A stretch of 64,000 nucleotides of DNA from the NCBI RefSeq assembly GCF_039544105.1, contig NZ_BAABLA010000007.1; one strand, written 5' to 3'. This DNA comes from Haloechinothrix_A salitolerans. Its GTDB lineage: Bacteria > Actinomycetota > Actinomycetes > Mycobacteriales > Pseudonocardiaceae. A program made the translations under genes and the position numbers. This document shows positions 23,649-32,351 of this stretch, piece by piece. Below the pieces are notes generated by a model that saw nothing but the letters and a program-made list of their open reading frames with translations, was not told where the DNA came from and ran no database searches. Position 1 is the stretch's first letter. Every line of letters starts with the position of its first letter.

Positions 23649-24857
23649 ATGGGCCAGGTGAAGGTGGTGGACGTCGACGGCTCGCCGGAAGCCGTACGCG
23701 CGCTGACGCGGGCGCTGGCGCACGCGCTCGACGGCGGCGAGACCGTGCTGCCCCTTGTGCCGGGGCGTGCCGAAGGTGGCCTTCGGCACGCATCGTGTAC
23801 CGAAGGCCACCTTCGGCCGTCCGCCGCCGTGGTGATCATGACGTCTGGCTCCACCGGGACGCCGAAGGGCGTGCTGCTGTCCGCTCGGGCGCTCACCACG
23901 TCGGCGGAAGCCACACACGCACGACTCGGCGGGCCCGGGCATTGGCTGCTCGCCACGCCCGCGCACTACATCGGCGGTCTGCAGGTGCTGGTGCGTTCGC
24001 TGCTCGCTGGCACGGAGCCGGGCGTGCTCGACCTGTCGGGCGGCTTCCGACCTGAAGAGTTCGCGCAGGCCAGCAAGGCCCTGTCGGACGACGGCCCGCG
24101 CTACACGGCGCTGGTACCAACCCAACTCGCCCGGCTACTCGACGCCGGACAAGCCGACGCCGCGGCGTCCTTCGACGCCGTCATCATCGGCGGCGCCGCG
24201 TTGCCTGCCGAACTGCGCGAGCGCGCCGAGGGCCATGGCGTCCGCGTGATCAGCGCGTACGGCATGAGCGAGACCGCGGGCGGTTGCGTGTACGACGGCG
24301 TCCCGCTTGACGGCGTACGCGTGGCGACGGACGCACCAGGCGAGACGGCAACGGGTGCGCGGGGAGCGACGGCGTCGGGCGTACCGGCTGGTCGCGTGCG
24401 GCTCGCGGGCCCGGTGCTGGCGGATAGCTACCTAGAAGACGCCGCAGCGTCGTCCGCGTCGGCGGCGTTCCGGGACGGCTGGTTCCACACCAACGATCTC
24501 GGCCGCATCACACCGGACGGCCGCGTAGAGATTCTGGGGCGCGCGGACGACGTCATCAACACCGGCGGTGTGAAGGTGGCCGCCCACGCCGTCGAAGACG
24601 TCCTGCGCTCGCACCCGGGCGTGCGGGACACCTGCGTGGTCGGTGTGCCGGACCCCGACTGGGGCGAGGCGGTCGTCGCCGCCATCGTTCCGGAGGACCC
24701 TGGCCAGGCACCAACCCCGGACGACCTCTCAGCCCACGTCCGGACCGCGCTTGGCGCACCGTCCACACCCAAGCGGGTCCGATTCCTGCCGGAGCTCCCG
24801 CTAAGGGGACCGGGCAAGCCAGACCGCGACGCCGTGCGCCGATTCCTGGGATCATGA
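23649..24857 (+). CDS. menE: o-Succinylbenzoate--CoA ligase (MenE)
   Basis: Adenylate-forming enzyme that activates succinylbenzoate in menaquinone synthesis, 402 aa. The ATP loop is IMTSGSTGTPKGVLLSARAL; later motifs are SAYGMSETAGGCVYDG, GWFHTNDLGRITPDGRVEIL and the C-terminal lysine region GPGKPDRDAVRR. The start is uncertain between ATG 23649 and GTG 23658. Residues about 40-56 (RAEGGLRHASCTEGHLRP) are encoded by two inverted palindromes, look unlike the family and break into a loop just before the ATP site. The gap to menA is 126 bases. Confidence 0.92.
   Translation: MGQVKVVDVDGSPEAVRALTRALAHALDGGETVLPLVPGRAEGGLRHASCTEGHLRPSAAVVIMTSGSTGTPKGVLLSARALTTSAEATHARLGGPGHWLLATPAHYIGGLQVLVRSLLAGTEPGVLDLSGGFRPEEFAQASKALSDDGPRYTALVPTQLARLLDAGQADAAASFDAVIIGGAALPAELRERAEGHGVRVISAYGMSETAGGCVYDGVPLDGVRVATDAPGETATGARGATASGVPAGRVRLAGPVLADSYLEDAAASSASAAFRDGWFHTNDLGRITPDGRVEILGRADDVINTGGVKVAAHAVEDVLRSHPGVRDTCVVGVPDPDWGEAVVAAIVPEDPGQAPTPDDLSAHVRTALGAPSTPKRVRFLPELPLRGPGKPDRDAVRRFLGS
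23767..23816. repeat. Pair of inverted palindromes inside menE
   Basis: First unit 23767-23789: GTGCCGAAGG, TGG, CCTTCGGCAC, a perfect palindrome around a 3-base loop. Second unit 23800-23816: CCGAAGG, CCA, CCTTCGG, the same core in the opposite orientation. They encode the family-atypical stretch at MenE residues 40-56 and keep the frame. The arm pattern matches the palindrome in nuoG at 7592-7618. Confidence 0.75.
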
Positions 24858-24983
24858 CGTCCTCGACCTCGCCTTGTGACCGTGACGGCGGCATCGGGCG
24901 TAGCCACGGTGGTCGCTAGGTGTCAGCCGCCGCGCCGCGACCGCACACCGCCCGGCGACTCGACGTCGGCAAGAATGCACCCC

Positions 24984-25859
24984 ATGGCAACGATCACCGC
25001 ATGGGTGCGGGGCGCACGACCGCGCACGCTTCCCAACGCCATCGCACCGGTCGTCGTGGGGGCGGGCGCCGCCGCCGAACTGGGCGCCTTCTCGTGGCTG
25101 CGCTCGACGTTGGCGCTTATCGTCGCGCTGGCACTGATCGTCGGCGTGAACTACGCCAATGACTACTCCGACGGCGTCCGCGGCACCGATGACGAGCGCG
25201 TGGGCCCGCTGCGGCTGGTCGGGTCCGGCACCGTTGAGCCGAAGTCCGTGCTCGCCGCCGCGCTGAGCAGCTTCGTGCTCGCCTGCATCGCGGGGCTTTC
25301 CCTTGTCGTCCTCAGTGGCGCGTGGTGGCTGCTCGTAATCGGCGCGGCGTGCGTCGGCGGCGCGTGGTTCTACACCGGCGGCAAACGCCCCTACGGCTAC
25401 GCGGGCTTCGGCGAGATCGCGGTGTTCGTGTTCTTCGGCCTCGCCGCCGTCCTTGGCACCGTGTACGTCCAGGCGGGCACGGTCAGCCTGCTCGCACTCG
25501 GCAGCGCGGTCGCGGTGGGCGCGTTCTCCTCGGCCGTACTGCTGGCCAACAACCTCCGCGACATCCCAAGCGACACCGAGGCAGGCAAACGCACCCTCGC
25601 CGTCAAGCTCGGCGACGTCCGCACGCGGCGGCTGTACCTCGTGCTGGTCATTACCCCGTTCGCGGTCACCATCGCGATGGCGTTCAAACTCCCGCCCGCG
25701 CTGCTGGCGACCATCACGGCGCTGGCACTGATTCGCCCGGTACGCACGGTCCTCAGCCGCGCGACCGGCGGCGCGCTCATCCCGGTGCTGGCCGACACCG
25801 GGCTGGCATTGCTGCTATGGGCGGTGGTGACCGGCGCGGTGCTGACGGCAGCGCCATAG
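24984..25859 (+). CDS. menA: 1,4-dihydroxy-2-naphthoate polyprenyltransferase (MenA)
   Basis: UbiA-type membrane prenyltransferase that attaches the isoprenoid tail to form demethylmenaquinone, 291 aa with 8-9 helices. Both Asp-rich substrate motifs are present: NYANDYSDGVRGTDDERVG and NNLRDIPSDTEAGKRTLAVK. The start ATG at 24984 (MATITAWVRGARPRTLPNA) fits the family; ATG 24975 is an alternative. AAGAAT lies 7 bases upstream, hinting at a leaderless transcript. Followed at once by a strong hairpin. Confidence 0.95.
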   Translation: MATITAWVRGARPRTLPNAIAPVVVGAGAAAELGAFSWLRSTLALIVALALIVGVNYANDYSDGVRGTDDERVGPLRLVGSGTVEPKSVLAAALSSFVLACIAGLSLVVLSGAWWLLVIGAACVGGAWFYTGGKRPYGYAGFGEIAVFVFFGLAAVLGTVYVQAGTVSLLALGSAVAVGAFSSAVLLANNLRDIPSDTEAGKRTLAVKLGDVRTRRLYLVLVITPFAVTIAMAFKLPPALLATITALALIRPVRTVLSRATGGALIPVLADTGLALLLWAVVTGAVLTAAP

Positions 25860-25860
25860 C

Positions 25861-25910
25861 CGAACGTGAGTCGTTGTGGTCGCAACAGCAACCACAACGA
25901 CTCACGTTCG
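25861..25910. terminator. Bidirectional terminator hairpin menA / cds1-like gene
   Basis: Arms CGAACGTGAGTCGTTGTGGT (25861-25880) and its exact complement (25891-25910) with a 10-base loop: a 20-bp perfect stem between convergent genes. The right arm overlaps the last codons of the downstream minus-strand gene. The inner half (CGTTGTGGT and ACCACAACG) is shared with the hairpin at 58175-58214. Confidence 0.8.
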
Positions 25911-26978
25911 ACACCAGCGCCCTGTCGCGAGGAACGACTCCAGTTGCTCGCGGTGCGGCGCGAGGTCCAACCCCTGCTCCGCGATCCAGCCGTCGTCGTA
26001 GTAGGTGTGCGCGTAGCGCTCGCCGCCGTCGCAGACCAGCGTCACCACGCTCCCGGTGCGGCCTTCCGCCAGCATCCGCGCGATCAGCTGGAACGCGCCG
26101 CACAGGTTCGTGCCCGTCGAGCCGCCTGCCCAGTGCCCTGTCCTTTCCCGCAGCAGCCGGATCGCGGCGAACGACGCGGCGTCCGGAATCGGCAGCACCT
26201 CGTCGATCACGCCTGGCAGGAATGACGGCTCCACTCGAGGACGTCCGATGCCCTCGATCCGGGACGGCATCCCGGTGCAGTAGTCCATCGCACCGGTGCG
26301 CCAGGCATGGTAAAAGGACGAGTTCTCCGGATCGACCACCGCGATCCGGGTGGCATGACGTCGATAGCGCACGTACCGGCCCAGCGTCGCGCTCGTCCCG
26401 CCGGTACCAGCACCGACGACGACCCAGGTCGGCACCGGATGCCGTTCCTGGCGCATCTGCGCGAAGATCGACTCGGCGATGTTGTTGTTGCCGCGCCAGT
26501 CGGTCGCGCGTTCGGCGTAGGTGAACTGGTCGAGGTAATGCCCGTCGCATTCCGCCGCCAGCCGCTCCGCCTCGGCGTAGATGTCCGGCGGCCGGTCAAC
26601 GTAATGACAACGCCCGCCGTAGAACTCGATCAGCTCGATCTTCTCTTTACTCGTGCCGCGCGGTACAACGGTCACGAAGTCGAGCCCGAGCAGCCGGGCG
26701 AAGTACGCCTCCGACACCGCCGTCGACCCGCTCGACGCCTCGACCAGCACGGTATCCGGCCCGATATCGCCGTTGACCAGCCCATACAGCAGTAGGGAGC
26801 GCGCAAGCCGGTGCTTGAGCGAGCCGGTCGGGTGCACGGACTCGTCCTTGAGATACAGGTCGATGCCCCACTCCGGCGGCAGCGGAAAGACATGGAGGTG
26901 GGTGTCCGCGCTGCGGTTGGCGTCGGCGTCGATGACGCGCACCGCCTCGTCCACCCACGCGGGATCGGGACGGCTCAC
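25902..26978 (-). CDS. PLP-dependent cysteine synthase-family protein, probable L-cysteine desulfhydrase (Cds1-like)
   Basis: 358-aa fold-type II PLP enzyme. The Schiff-base lysine is K55 in PTGSLKHRLARSL. The substrate loop reads VEASSGSTAVSEAYF, where classical cysteine synthases have a TSGNTG sequence, so Asn is replaced by Ser. The phosphate loop is VVVGAGTGGTSATLGRY. The divergent loop and the long C-terminus (TLVCDGGERYAHTYYDDGWI) resemble mycobacterial Cds1, which releases H2S from cysteine. Overlaps the upstream DUF4229 gene by 4 bases. The catalytic assignment is by similarity. Confidence 0.75.
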   Translation of the reverse strand: MSRPDPAWVDEAVRVIDADANRSADTHLHVFPLPPEWGIDLYLKDESVHPTGSLKHRLARSLLLYGLVNGDIGPDTVLVEASSGSTAVSEAYFARLLGLDFVTVVPRGTSKEKIELIEFYGGRCHYVDRPPDIYAEAERLAAECDGHYLDQFTYAERATDWRGNNNIAESIFAQMRQERHPVPTWVVVGAGTGGTSATLGRYVRYRRHATRIAVVDPENSSFYHAWRTGAMDYCTGMPSRIEGIGRPRVEPSFLPGVIDEVLPIPDAASFAAIRLLRERTGHWAGGSTGTNLCGAFQLIARMLAEGRTGSVVTLVCDGGERYAHTYYDDGWIAEQGLDLAPHREQLESFLATGRWCRT

Positions 26979-27310
26979 CCCTCGGAACCCCCTTCGGCGC
27001 GTCCGTCGGAACCCACGTCCGAGCCCCGCTCGGCGTCGCGGTCACCGCGCAACTCGGCGCGCAATCGCGCCTTCTCGGCTTTGCGACGTTCCCCCCTGAC
27101 CGCGAGGCCCGCGGTCACGCGCGCGTTGAGCCCTCGGAACAGCAATAGGCTGAGCGGGAAGCTGACGACAAGCGCGACGATCAGCGCGACAAGGGGCGGC
27201 GCGCCCGCGAACGCGACAAGTAGCGCCGTGACCAGGGCGACGAGGCCGAGCCGCGCAAGCAAATAGAGCGTCAAGTCGACGCCGAAGCGGTCGTTGGTCC
27301 GTTCACTCAC
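26975..27310 (-). CDS. DUF4229 small membrane protein
   Basis: 111 aa with two hydrophobic helices (LYLLARLGLVALVTALLVAF and LVALIVALVVSFPLSLLLFR), then a charged Arg/Glu tail ending in Gly/Ser/Asp-rich sequence. Matches the layout of DUF4229 proteins of actinobacteria; function unknown. Its stop overlaps the start of the Cds1-like gene by 4 bases, so the two form an operon. Confidence 0.7.
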   Translation of the reverse strand: MSERTNDRFGVDLTLYLLARLGLVALVTALLVAFAGAPPLVALIVALVVSFPLSLLLFRGLNARVTAGLAVRGERRKAEKARLRAELRGDRDAERGSDVGSDGRAEGGSEG

Positions 27311-27619
27311 AAAAGACCACGTTACGCTTTCCCTAACGGACCGAATGACCCCAGGACCCTGCCGGTACCGTGCGTGGGTGAGTGGGTCTTCGCGGGTTGC
27401 GGCGGGATACGAGGAACATCCATACCGCCATATGGGGCGACCAACGCCCGATTCATACCCCTAAAGTCCCTTACCTCCCCTTTACTATCAGCCAACCGTT
27501 CGAGTACTCGGCGCGTCCGGTGCAATGATTGTGGTGTTATTTGCCCATCCGTGGGCGTCCGTATGCCGCACATACGTCATGCGGGGATCGTAGCGAAAGT
27601 CGTAAAGGAGGCTCGAAGG
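27311..27619. other. Divergent intergenic region upstream of bldC
   Basis: 309 bases between the DUF4229 gene (minus) and bldC (plus). It is less GC-rich than its surroundings and carries a pyrimidine-rich run around 27456-27485 and a CCATATGG palindrome near 27428. I find no strong -35/-10 pair and no recognisable operator or riboswitch. A long bldC leader is possible. Confidence 0.4.
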
Positions 27620-27835
27620 ATGACCGCAACAGTGCCTCAGTCGGGGGGACGTCTGCTCACCCCTGGCGAAGTGGCATCCCTGTTCCGTGTCGACCCGAAG
27701 ACGGTGACCAGGTGGGCAGCCGCGGGACGGATCGGATCGATCCGGACGCCCGGTGGGCACCGCAGGTTCCGCGAGGAAGAGGTCAACGAGCTACTCGCGA
27801 AGCTCACGACGGAAGCCACCGACCTCGTCGAGTGA
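27620..27835 (+). CDS. bldC: BldC-type MerR-like DNA-binding protein
   Basis: 71 aa, a lone winged-helix domain: LLTPGEVASLFRVDPKTVTR, then WAAAGRIGSIRTPGGHRRFR. This is nearly superimposable on Streptomyces BldC, a small developmental regulator that binds DNA cooperatively as head-to-tail oligomers. AAGGAGG lies 8 bases before the ATG. A strong hairpin follows. The longer frame from 27374 is rejected because the family starts here. Confidence 0.9.
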   Translation: MTATVPQSGGRLLTPGEVASLFRVDPKTVTRWAAAGRIGSIRTPGGHRRFREEEVNELLAKLTTEATDLVE

Positions 27836-27859
27836 TCGCCGGGATCACCTCGGCGTAGG

Positions 27860-27920
27860 CATCGAGCCGAAGACGGCAGGGAGTGCCGGGTCGCACCCGC
27901 CTGCCGCCTTCGGCTCGATG
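27860..27920 (+). terminator. Hairpin terminator after bldC
   Basis: Arms CATCGAGCCGAAGACGGCAGG-like sequence at 27860-27880 and its near-complement at 27900-27920 pair over 21 positions with one mismatch, around a 19-base loop, 24 bases after the bldC stop. The following sequence is CGTTTACAC, with only a short T run, as is usual in high-GC actinobacteria. Confidence 0.7.
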
Positions 27921-27990
27921 CGTTTACACACATCTCAGCTCCACCGGGCTACTCTCGTAGTAGGCACCTACCGCCACGGAAGGAGCGAGG

Positions 27991-28173
27991 ATGCACTATC
28001 TGCTTGCCGCTGTCGGTGCGGTGACGATCGCGGTGCTGCTGTGGCGTGCGTATGTCGCCTCCGAACGCGTCGGAGTGACAAGCGAGCGCCCGCAGGTCGC
28101 TCCCGATGACGACCCCGACTTCCTGCGCAAGCTCAGCGAGCAACAGCGCAAGAAGAAGGACGAGGAGGAGTAG
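27991..28173 (+). CDS. Small single-helix membrane protein
   Basis: 60 aa. One N-terminal helix (LLAAVGAVTIAVLLWRAYVA), then a hydrophilic tail ending KLSEQQRKKKDEEE, probably cytoplasmic. AAGGAG 7 bases before ATG gives good support for translation. Function not recognised; its position downstream of bldC is the only context. Confidence 0.65.
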   Translation: MHYLLAAVGAVTIAVLLWRAYVASERVGVTSERPQVAPDDDPDFLRKLSEQQRKKKDEEE

Positions 28174-28174
28174 C

Positions 28175-28200
28175 CCCGGCTACGAACGCGCGCGGCCGGG
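28175..28200. terminator. Weak hairpin between convergent genes
   Basis: CCCGGC (28175-28180) and GCCGGG (28195-28200) can pair around a 14-base loop directly after the small membrane protein gene and before the end of the MinD-like gene. The short stem makes this a tentative call. Confidence 0.35.
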
Positions 28201-28238
28201 ATCACGCCTGCCAGCGGACACTGGTAGCGAAGTCGTCG

Positions 28239-29597
28239 TTACTGACCGGGAAACCCGTCCGCGACGGCCGCGCCGAGTTCAAGCAACTTGGTCCGGGTGG
28301 CATCGTGCAACCGGTCCAGCTCGATCTCCGCCCCTTCTTCCAGGTGCGGATCGAACGGGATCTGGCAGACCGCACGAACGCGCGCCGCGAAGTGCGCCTC
28401 CAGTTTGTCAAGGTCCACCGAACCCGCCCTCGGTCGCACCGAGTTGATCACCGCGACCGAGCGCTTCACCAACTCGCCATAGCCGTGTGCGTCCAGCCAG
28501 TCCAGCGTCGCCGAGGCGCTCCGGGCTCCATCGACCGAGCCAGACGAGACCAGGACCAGCGAGTCGGCCAGTTCGAGCACGCCCTTCATCGCCGAGTGCA
28601 TGAGCCCGGTGCCGCAATCGGTCAGCACGATGTTGTAGAAGTGCTCGAGCAAATCGATCGCGCGCCGGTAGTCGTTCTCGGAGAACGCCTCCGAGACGGC
28701 GGGATCCTGCTCGCTCGCGAGGATCTCCAGCCTGCTTGGCCCCTGCGACGTGTACGCGCGGATGTCGCTGTAGCGGGTGATCCTGTCGGCGTCGCGCAGC
28801 AGATGCCGCACCGTCGCCGTCGTCTCCATCGGGATCTTCTGCGACAGGGTGCCACGGTCGGGGTTGGCGTCGACGGCGACCACACGGTCCCCGCGCAGTG
28901 AGGCGAACGTCGAGCCGAGCGTCGTGGTCATGGTCGTCTTGCCGACACCGCCCTTGAGGCTGAGCATCGCGATCTTGTAGCAGCCACGCAGCGGCTGGTT
29001 GACCCGCATGATCAGCTCGCGCTTTCTGCGGTCCTCCGGGCTCTCGCCGGGGTTGATCAGCCTGCCACTCGCGACGTACACGGCCTTGCGCCAACCGGAC
29101 TGCGGCCGCCGCTTCACCGGCCGGATCAGGTGCGCCGACGCGAGGTCGCCGTTCGGGCCAGCGGCATGCCTGCCCCGCTGCGGGTGCGGCGGCTGCTGCG
29201 GGTACTGCTGCCCCATCGGCGGCATCATGTGTTGCTGCTGGTCGAGGGGTGGCTGCTGCGGATACCCCGGCACCGGCGGCTGCCCTGGCATGGGCTGCTG
29301 CGGTGCGGCGTGCTGCGGTTGATACGGCTGCTGGTACCGCGGCGTCGCGTACGGATCGCCCTCAGGCACGACGGGCGGCACCTCGTCATGCCCTACTGGC
29401 GGCAATGGAGCGGCCGCATGCTGGCCGTGGGTCGCGGGGAACTCGTGCGAGTCGGTACGGCCATCCGAGGGCGCCTGGTCGATGTCGCCCACGTCGCCCA
29501 GGTCACCGACGTCATCGACGCCGCCGGAATCATCGACGCCAGCGGCATCCGTCCGCCCTGGGTACGCCGAGGTGGCTTCGTGGTTCGGCTCGCTCAC
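28239..29597 (-). CDS. MinD/ParA-like ATPase with disordered N-terminus
   Basis: 452 aa in two parts. Residues 1-160 are disordered, first Asp/Gly-rich then Gln/Pro-rich. Residues 205-450 form a MinD/ParA-type ATPase: deviant Walker A LSLKGGVGKTTMTTTLG (about 213-229), VVAVDANPDRGTLSQK, and IVLTDCGTGLMHSAMKGVLE. The closest style is EspI/Rv3876-like proteins and Rv0530, which also lies next to the cytochrome c biogenesis genes in M. tuberculosis. The target is unknown; membrane or secretion-system positioning is possible. A 112-base gap separates it from ccsB. Confidence 0.82.
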   Translation of the reverse strand: MSEPNHEATSAYPGRTDAAGVDDSGGVDDVGDLGDVGDIDQAPSDGRTDSHEFPATHGQHAAAPLPPVGHDEVPPVVPEGDPYATPRYQQPYQPQHAAPQQPMPGQPPVPGYPQQPPLDQQQHMMPPMGQQYPQQPPHPQRGRHAAGPNGDLASAHLIRPVKRRPQSGWRKAVYVASGRLINPGESPEDRRKRELIMRVNQPLRGCYKIAMLSLKGGVGKTTMTTTLGSTFASLRGDRVVAVDANPDRGTLSQKIPMETTATVRHLLRDADRITRYSDIRAYTSQGPSRLEILASEQDPAVSEAFSENDYRRAIDLLEHFYNIVLTDCGTGLMHSAMKGVLELADSLVLVSSGSVDGARSASATLDWLDAHGYGELVKRSVAVINSVRPRAGSVDLDKLEAHFAARVRAVCQIPFDPHLEEGAEIELDRLHDATRTKLLELGAAVADGFPGQ

Positions 29598-29709
29598 TCC
29601 GGTCCTCCTGTGTGTCGCTGGGCACGCGAAAAGATCACCCGTGTCCCGTCCTCAACGACGGTAGCCGCCAGCCCGCCCTGGTGCATATGTCGCCACACGC
29701 ATCACCGTG

Positions 29710-30738
29710 TTAGCCCACTCCGGCGTAGGAATGCAGGCCAGCCGTGACCAGATTGATGAAAAAGAGATTGAACACGATCAGCGCGAAGCCGGTCACGTTG
29801 ATCCACGCGGCGGGCTTGCCTCGCCAGCCCGCGGTGGCGCGGGCGTGCAAGTAGGCGGCATAGACCACCCAGGCCACGAACGCGACCGTCTCCTTAGGAT
29901 CCCAGCCCCAGAACCGGCCCCACGCCGCCTCAGCCCAGATCGCGCCGCACACTACCCCGAACGTGTAGATGGGGAAGGCCAGCACGGTGGTTCGATAGGA
30001 GACGCGATCGAGGACCTGGCGGCCGGGCAGGTGACCCGCCAGCTTCGCGAACCGGGACGAGTTGGACTCATGGGCGGCGCGCATCAGGTAGAGCACACTC
30101 GCCACACCCGGAACCAGGAACATCCCAGACGACACGATCGCCGCCGCGACGTGCACGATCAGCCAGTACGACTGCAACGCGGGCTGGACGGGGGCCGCCG
30201 TCGCGTACAGCATCGTGCCGCCGATGAACAGCAGGACAACGACCGGCAGCAACACGAACGCCGACAGGTGCCGCACCGACGGGTACTTCCGCAGCACCAC
30301 AAGCCAGGTGACGACCGCGATCAGGCAGACCGCCATCATGTACTCGTACATGTTTCCCCAGGGCACCCGGCTCGTCGCCAACCCGCGCAGCACCAGCGCC
30401 GCCAGATGCAGCAGCGCGGCGAGCACCGTCAGGGAGACGCCCATCCGGCCGAACCGGGCCGCCCGCGACGTCGAACGCCGCGCGGCGGGCGTCAGCGGCG
30501 GGGTGGCGGACGCGCCGCTCGCGTTCGACGTCGGAGTCAGGCTCGCCGGGTCGCTCGGTCCGCTCGCCGCGGCACCTACCAGCTCACGCCGCGGCGCCGC
30601 CGTGCGCTCCGCACGCAGCCGACCCGCGCGGCCGAACGCCTGCTCGACGGCGAAGAACACCATCGCGAGCACGTAGATCAGCGTCGCGGTGTTGTACGAC
30701 CAGTCACTGAACCGCGACAGCGTCTCGTCAACCGGCAT
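29710..30738 (-). CDS. ccsB: Cytochrome c biogenesis protein CcsB/CcsA (heme handling)
   Basis: System II cytochrome c synthase subunit that moves and presents heme outside the membrane, 342 aa, about 8 helices. The tryptophan-rich heme motif is WGRFWGWDPKET (residues 273-284), and the conserved PWGNMYEYM segment is present. Residues 38-90 are an Ala/Pro/Ser/Thr-rich cytoplasmic insert. The ATG overlaps the resB stop by one base (TAATG). Partner of ResB. Confidence 0.93.
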   Translation of the reverse strand: MPVDETLSRFSDWSYNTATLIYVLAMVFFAVEQAFGRAGRLRAERTAAPRRELVGAAASGPSDPASLTPTSNASGASATPPLTPAARRSTSRAARFGRMGVSLTVLAALLHLAALVLRGLATSRVPWGNMYEYMMAVCLIAVVTWLVVLRKYPSVRHLSAFVLLPVVVLLFIGGTMLYATAAPVQPALQSYWLIVHVAAAIVSSGMFLVPGVASVLYLMRAAHESNSSRFAKLAGHLPGRQVLDRVSYRTTVLAFPIYTFGVVCGAIWAEAAWGRFWGWDPKETVAFVAWVVYAAYLHARATAGWRGKPAAWINVTGFALIVFNLFFINLVTAGLHSYAGVG

Positions 30739-32351
30739 TACGGACTCCTCGTGTCCTGATTGAGCAGGTCAGCGGCGATCTCATCGAACTCGTCGCCATA
30801 GCCCGCCTGGTCGGTGCGCGCCAAGCCACCGACCTCGACAACGGTACGTCCCCCGCCTTCCACGTCGGCAGCAGGGGCGACGCGAACCCACACGCGCCGC
30901 CGCTTGACCAGCAGCGACAGCGCGAGCCCGACCAGCATCGCCACGGCGAAGCCGAGCACCCACACCTGCGTCGGATCGTGGGAGACCTGCAACGACACCC
31001 AGCGCCGCACACCGTCGAACGAAACCTCGGTACCGTCCTCCAGCGTGATGGACTCGCCGACCCGCAGGTTCTCCCGCGCGACCCGCTCCAGCGCGCCCTT
31101 CTCCACCTGAGACTGGTCGATCGAGAAGATCGACTGGCCGTAGCCGGAGTCGATGCCGAGGTCGCCCCGCATGATGTCGACGGCGACGGCCGGGTCGGTC
31201 AGCCTTGGGCCCGCCGAGCTGAGGATCTTGCCGTTGAACACAGGGGTCGGCGCGAACAGCCCAGTCACCGCGAGCTGCTTGTCCCTACGCTGCTCCGAGT
31301 CGGTGATGCCGGGCGGGTCGAACTTCGTCGCGCCGTCGGAGAGCAGCGTCGTCTGGTCGGCTGGCCGCCACTGCGTCGCCTTGGTGCGCTTCTCCCCGTT
31401 CGGGAAGGTCACGGTGAACACCGGCGCGAAGCCGTGACCGAGCAGATAGACGCGGTCGCCAGCGGTGCGTAGCGGCTCGTTGACCTCGAGCTGGTACGGC
31501 CGCCAGGTGTTGGTCGCGAGGTCGTCGCCCGACGAGTACTCGATGTCCGCGCGGTACTCGATCGGCTGGCCGATGTCGGTGTAGGTCGGCTCGAAGTCGT
31601 TCACGCGCACACAGAACGGCGTCAGCTCGGTGCCATCCACCCGAAGGCCGGGGTTGAACGAGTCGTAGGCGTAGATTCCGGAATTGCAGAACTCCGAGCC
31701 GTCGGCATGCACGATGACCTGACCCTCGTAGGTGACCATTTTGCCGACGGCGAACGCGATGATCAGTCCGAGCATCGCGAAGTGGAACAACAAGTTGCCG
31801 GTCTCGCGCAGGTAGCCCTTCTCCGCGCTGATGCTCTTGTACCCATCCCCCTCGTCGCGTTCCGTCGTGCGCCAGCCCTTGAGCCGCGAGCGGGCCGCCG
31901 CGAAGACGTCGTCGGCATCGCCGGCCACGGTGCCGGTGGCGTGGTGCGGCAGCCGAGACAGGTTGCGGGGCGTGAGCACCGGCTTGGCGCGCATCGACCG
32001 GAAATACTCAACACTGCGCGGTGCGAGACAGCCGACCAGCGAGATCATCAGCAGCAGGTAGATCGCGGCGAACCACACGCTGCCGTAGACGGCGAAGAAG
32101 CCGAGGTCGTCCAGCAGTTCGCCCCACCAACCGTGTTCGGCGATGTACTCGCGCACCTTCGGTTCGTTGAGCGAACGCTGCGGCAGCATCGCGCCGGGCA
32201 TCGCCGCGAGCGCGAGCAGAAACAGCAAGATCAGCGCGGTACGCATCGACGTCAAGCCGCGCCAGGTATTGCGGATGAACGCGAGCGCGCGCCGGGCGGG
32301 CGTGGCACGGTAGGCGCTGGGCTCGGTCTCCGTCTGCCGGTCGCTGGTCAC
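30738..32351 (-). CDS. resB: Cytochrome c biogenesis protein ResB
   Basis: Second subunit of the System II heme ligation complex, 537 aa. Helices: LILLFLLALAAMPGAMLPQR, an N-terminal pair including SVWFAAIYLLLMISLVGCLA, a helix before a large extracytoplasmic domain, and a final helix WVLGFAVAMLVGLALSLLVK. Start GTG at 32351 overlaps the ccdA stop in GTGA; the longer frame to 32516 is antisense-like and rejected. Confidence 0.92.
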   Translation of the reverse strand: MTSDRQTETEPSAYRATPARRALAFIRNTWRGLTSMRTALILLFLLALAAMPGAMLPQRSLNEPKVREYIAEHGWWGELLDDLGFFAVYGSVWFAAIYLLLMISLVGCLAPRSVEYFRSMRAKPVLTPRNLSRLPHHATGTVAGDADDVFAAARSRLKGWRTTERDEGDGYKSISAEKGYLRETGNLLFHFAMLGLIIAFAVGKMVTYEGQVIVHADGSEFCNSGIYAYDSFNPGLRVDGTELTPFCVRVNDFEPTYTDIGQPIEYRADIEYSSGDDLATNTWRPYQLEVNEPLRTAGDRVYLLGHGFAPVFTVTFPNGEKRTKATQWRPADQTTLLSDGATKFDPPGITDSEQRRDKQLAVTGLFAPTPVFNGKILSSAGPRLTDPAVAVDIMRGDLGIDSGYGQSIFSIDQSQVEKGALERVARENLRVGESITLEDGTEVSFDGVRRWVSLQVSHDPTQVWVLGFAVAMLVGLALSLLVKRRRVWVRVAPAADVEGGGRTVVEVGGLARTDQAGYGDEFDEIAADLLNQDTRSP

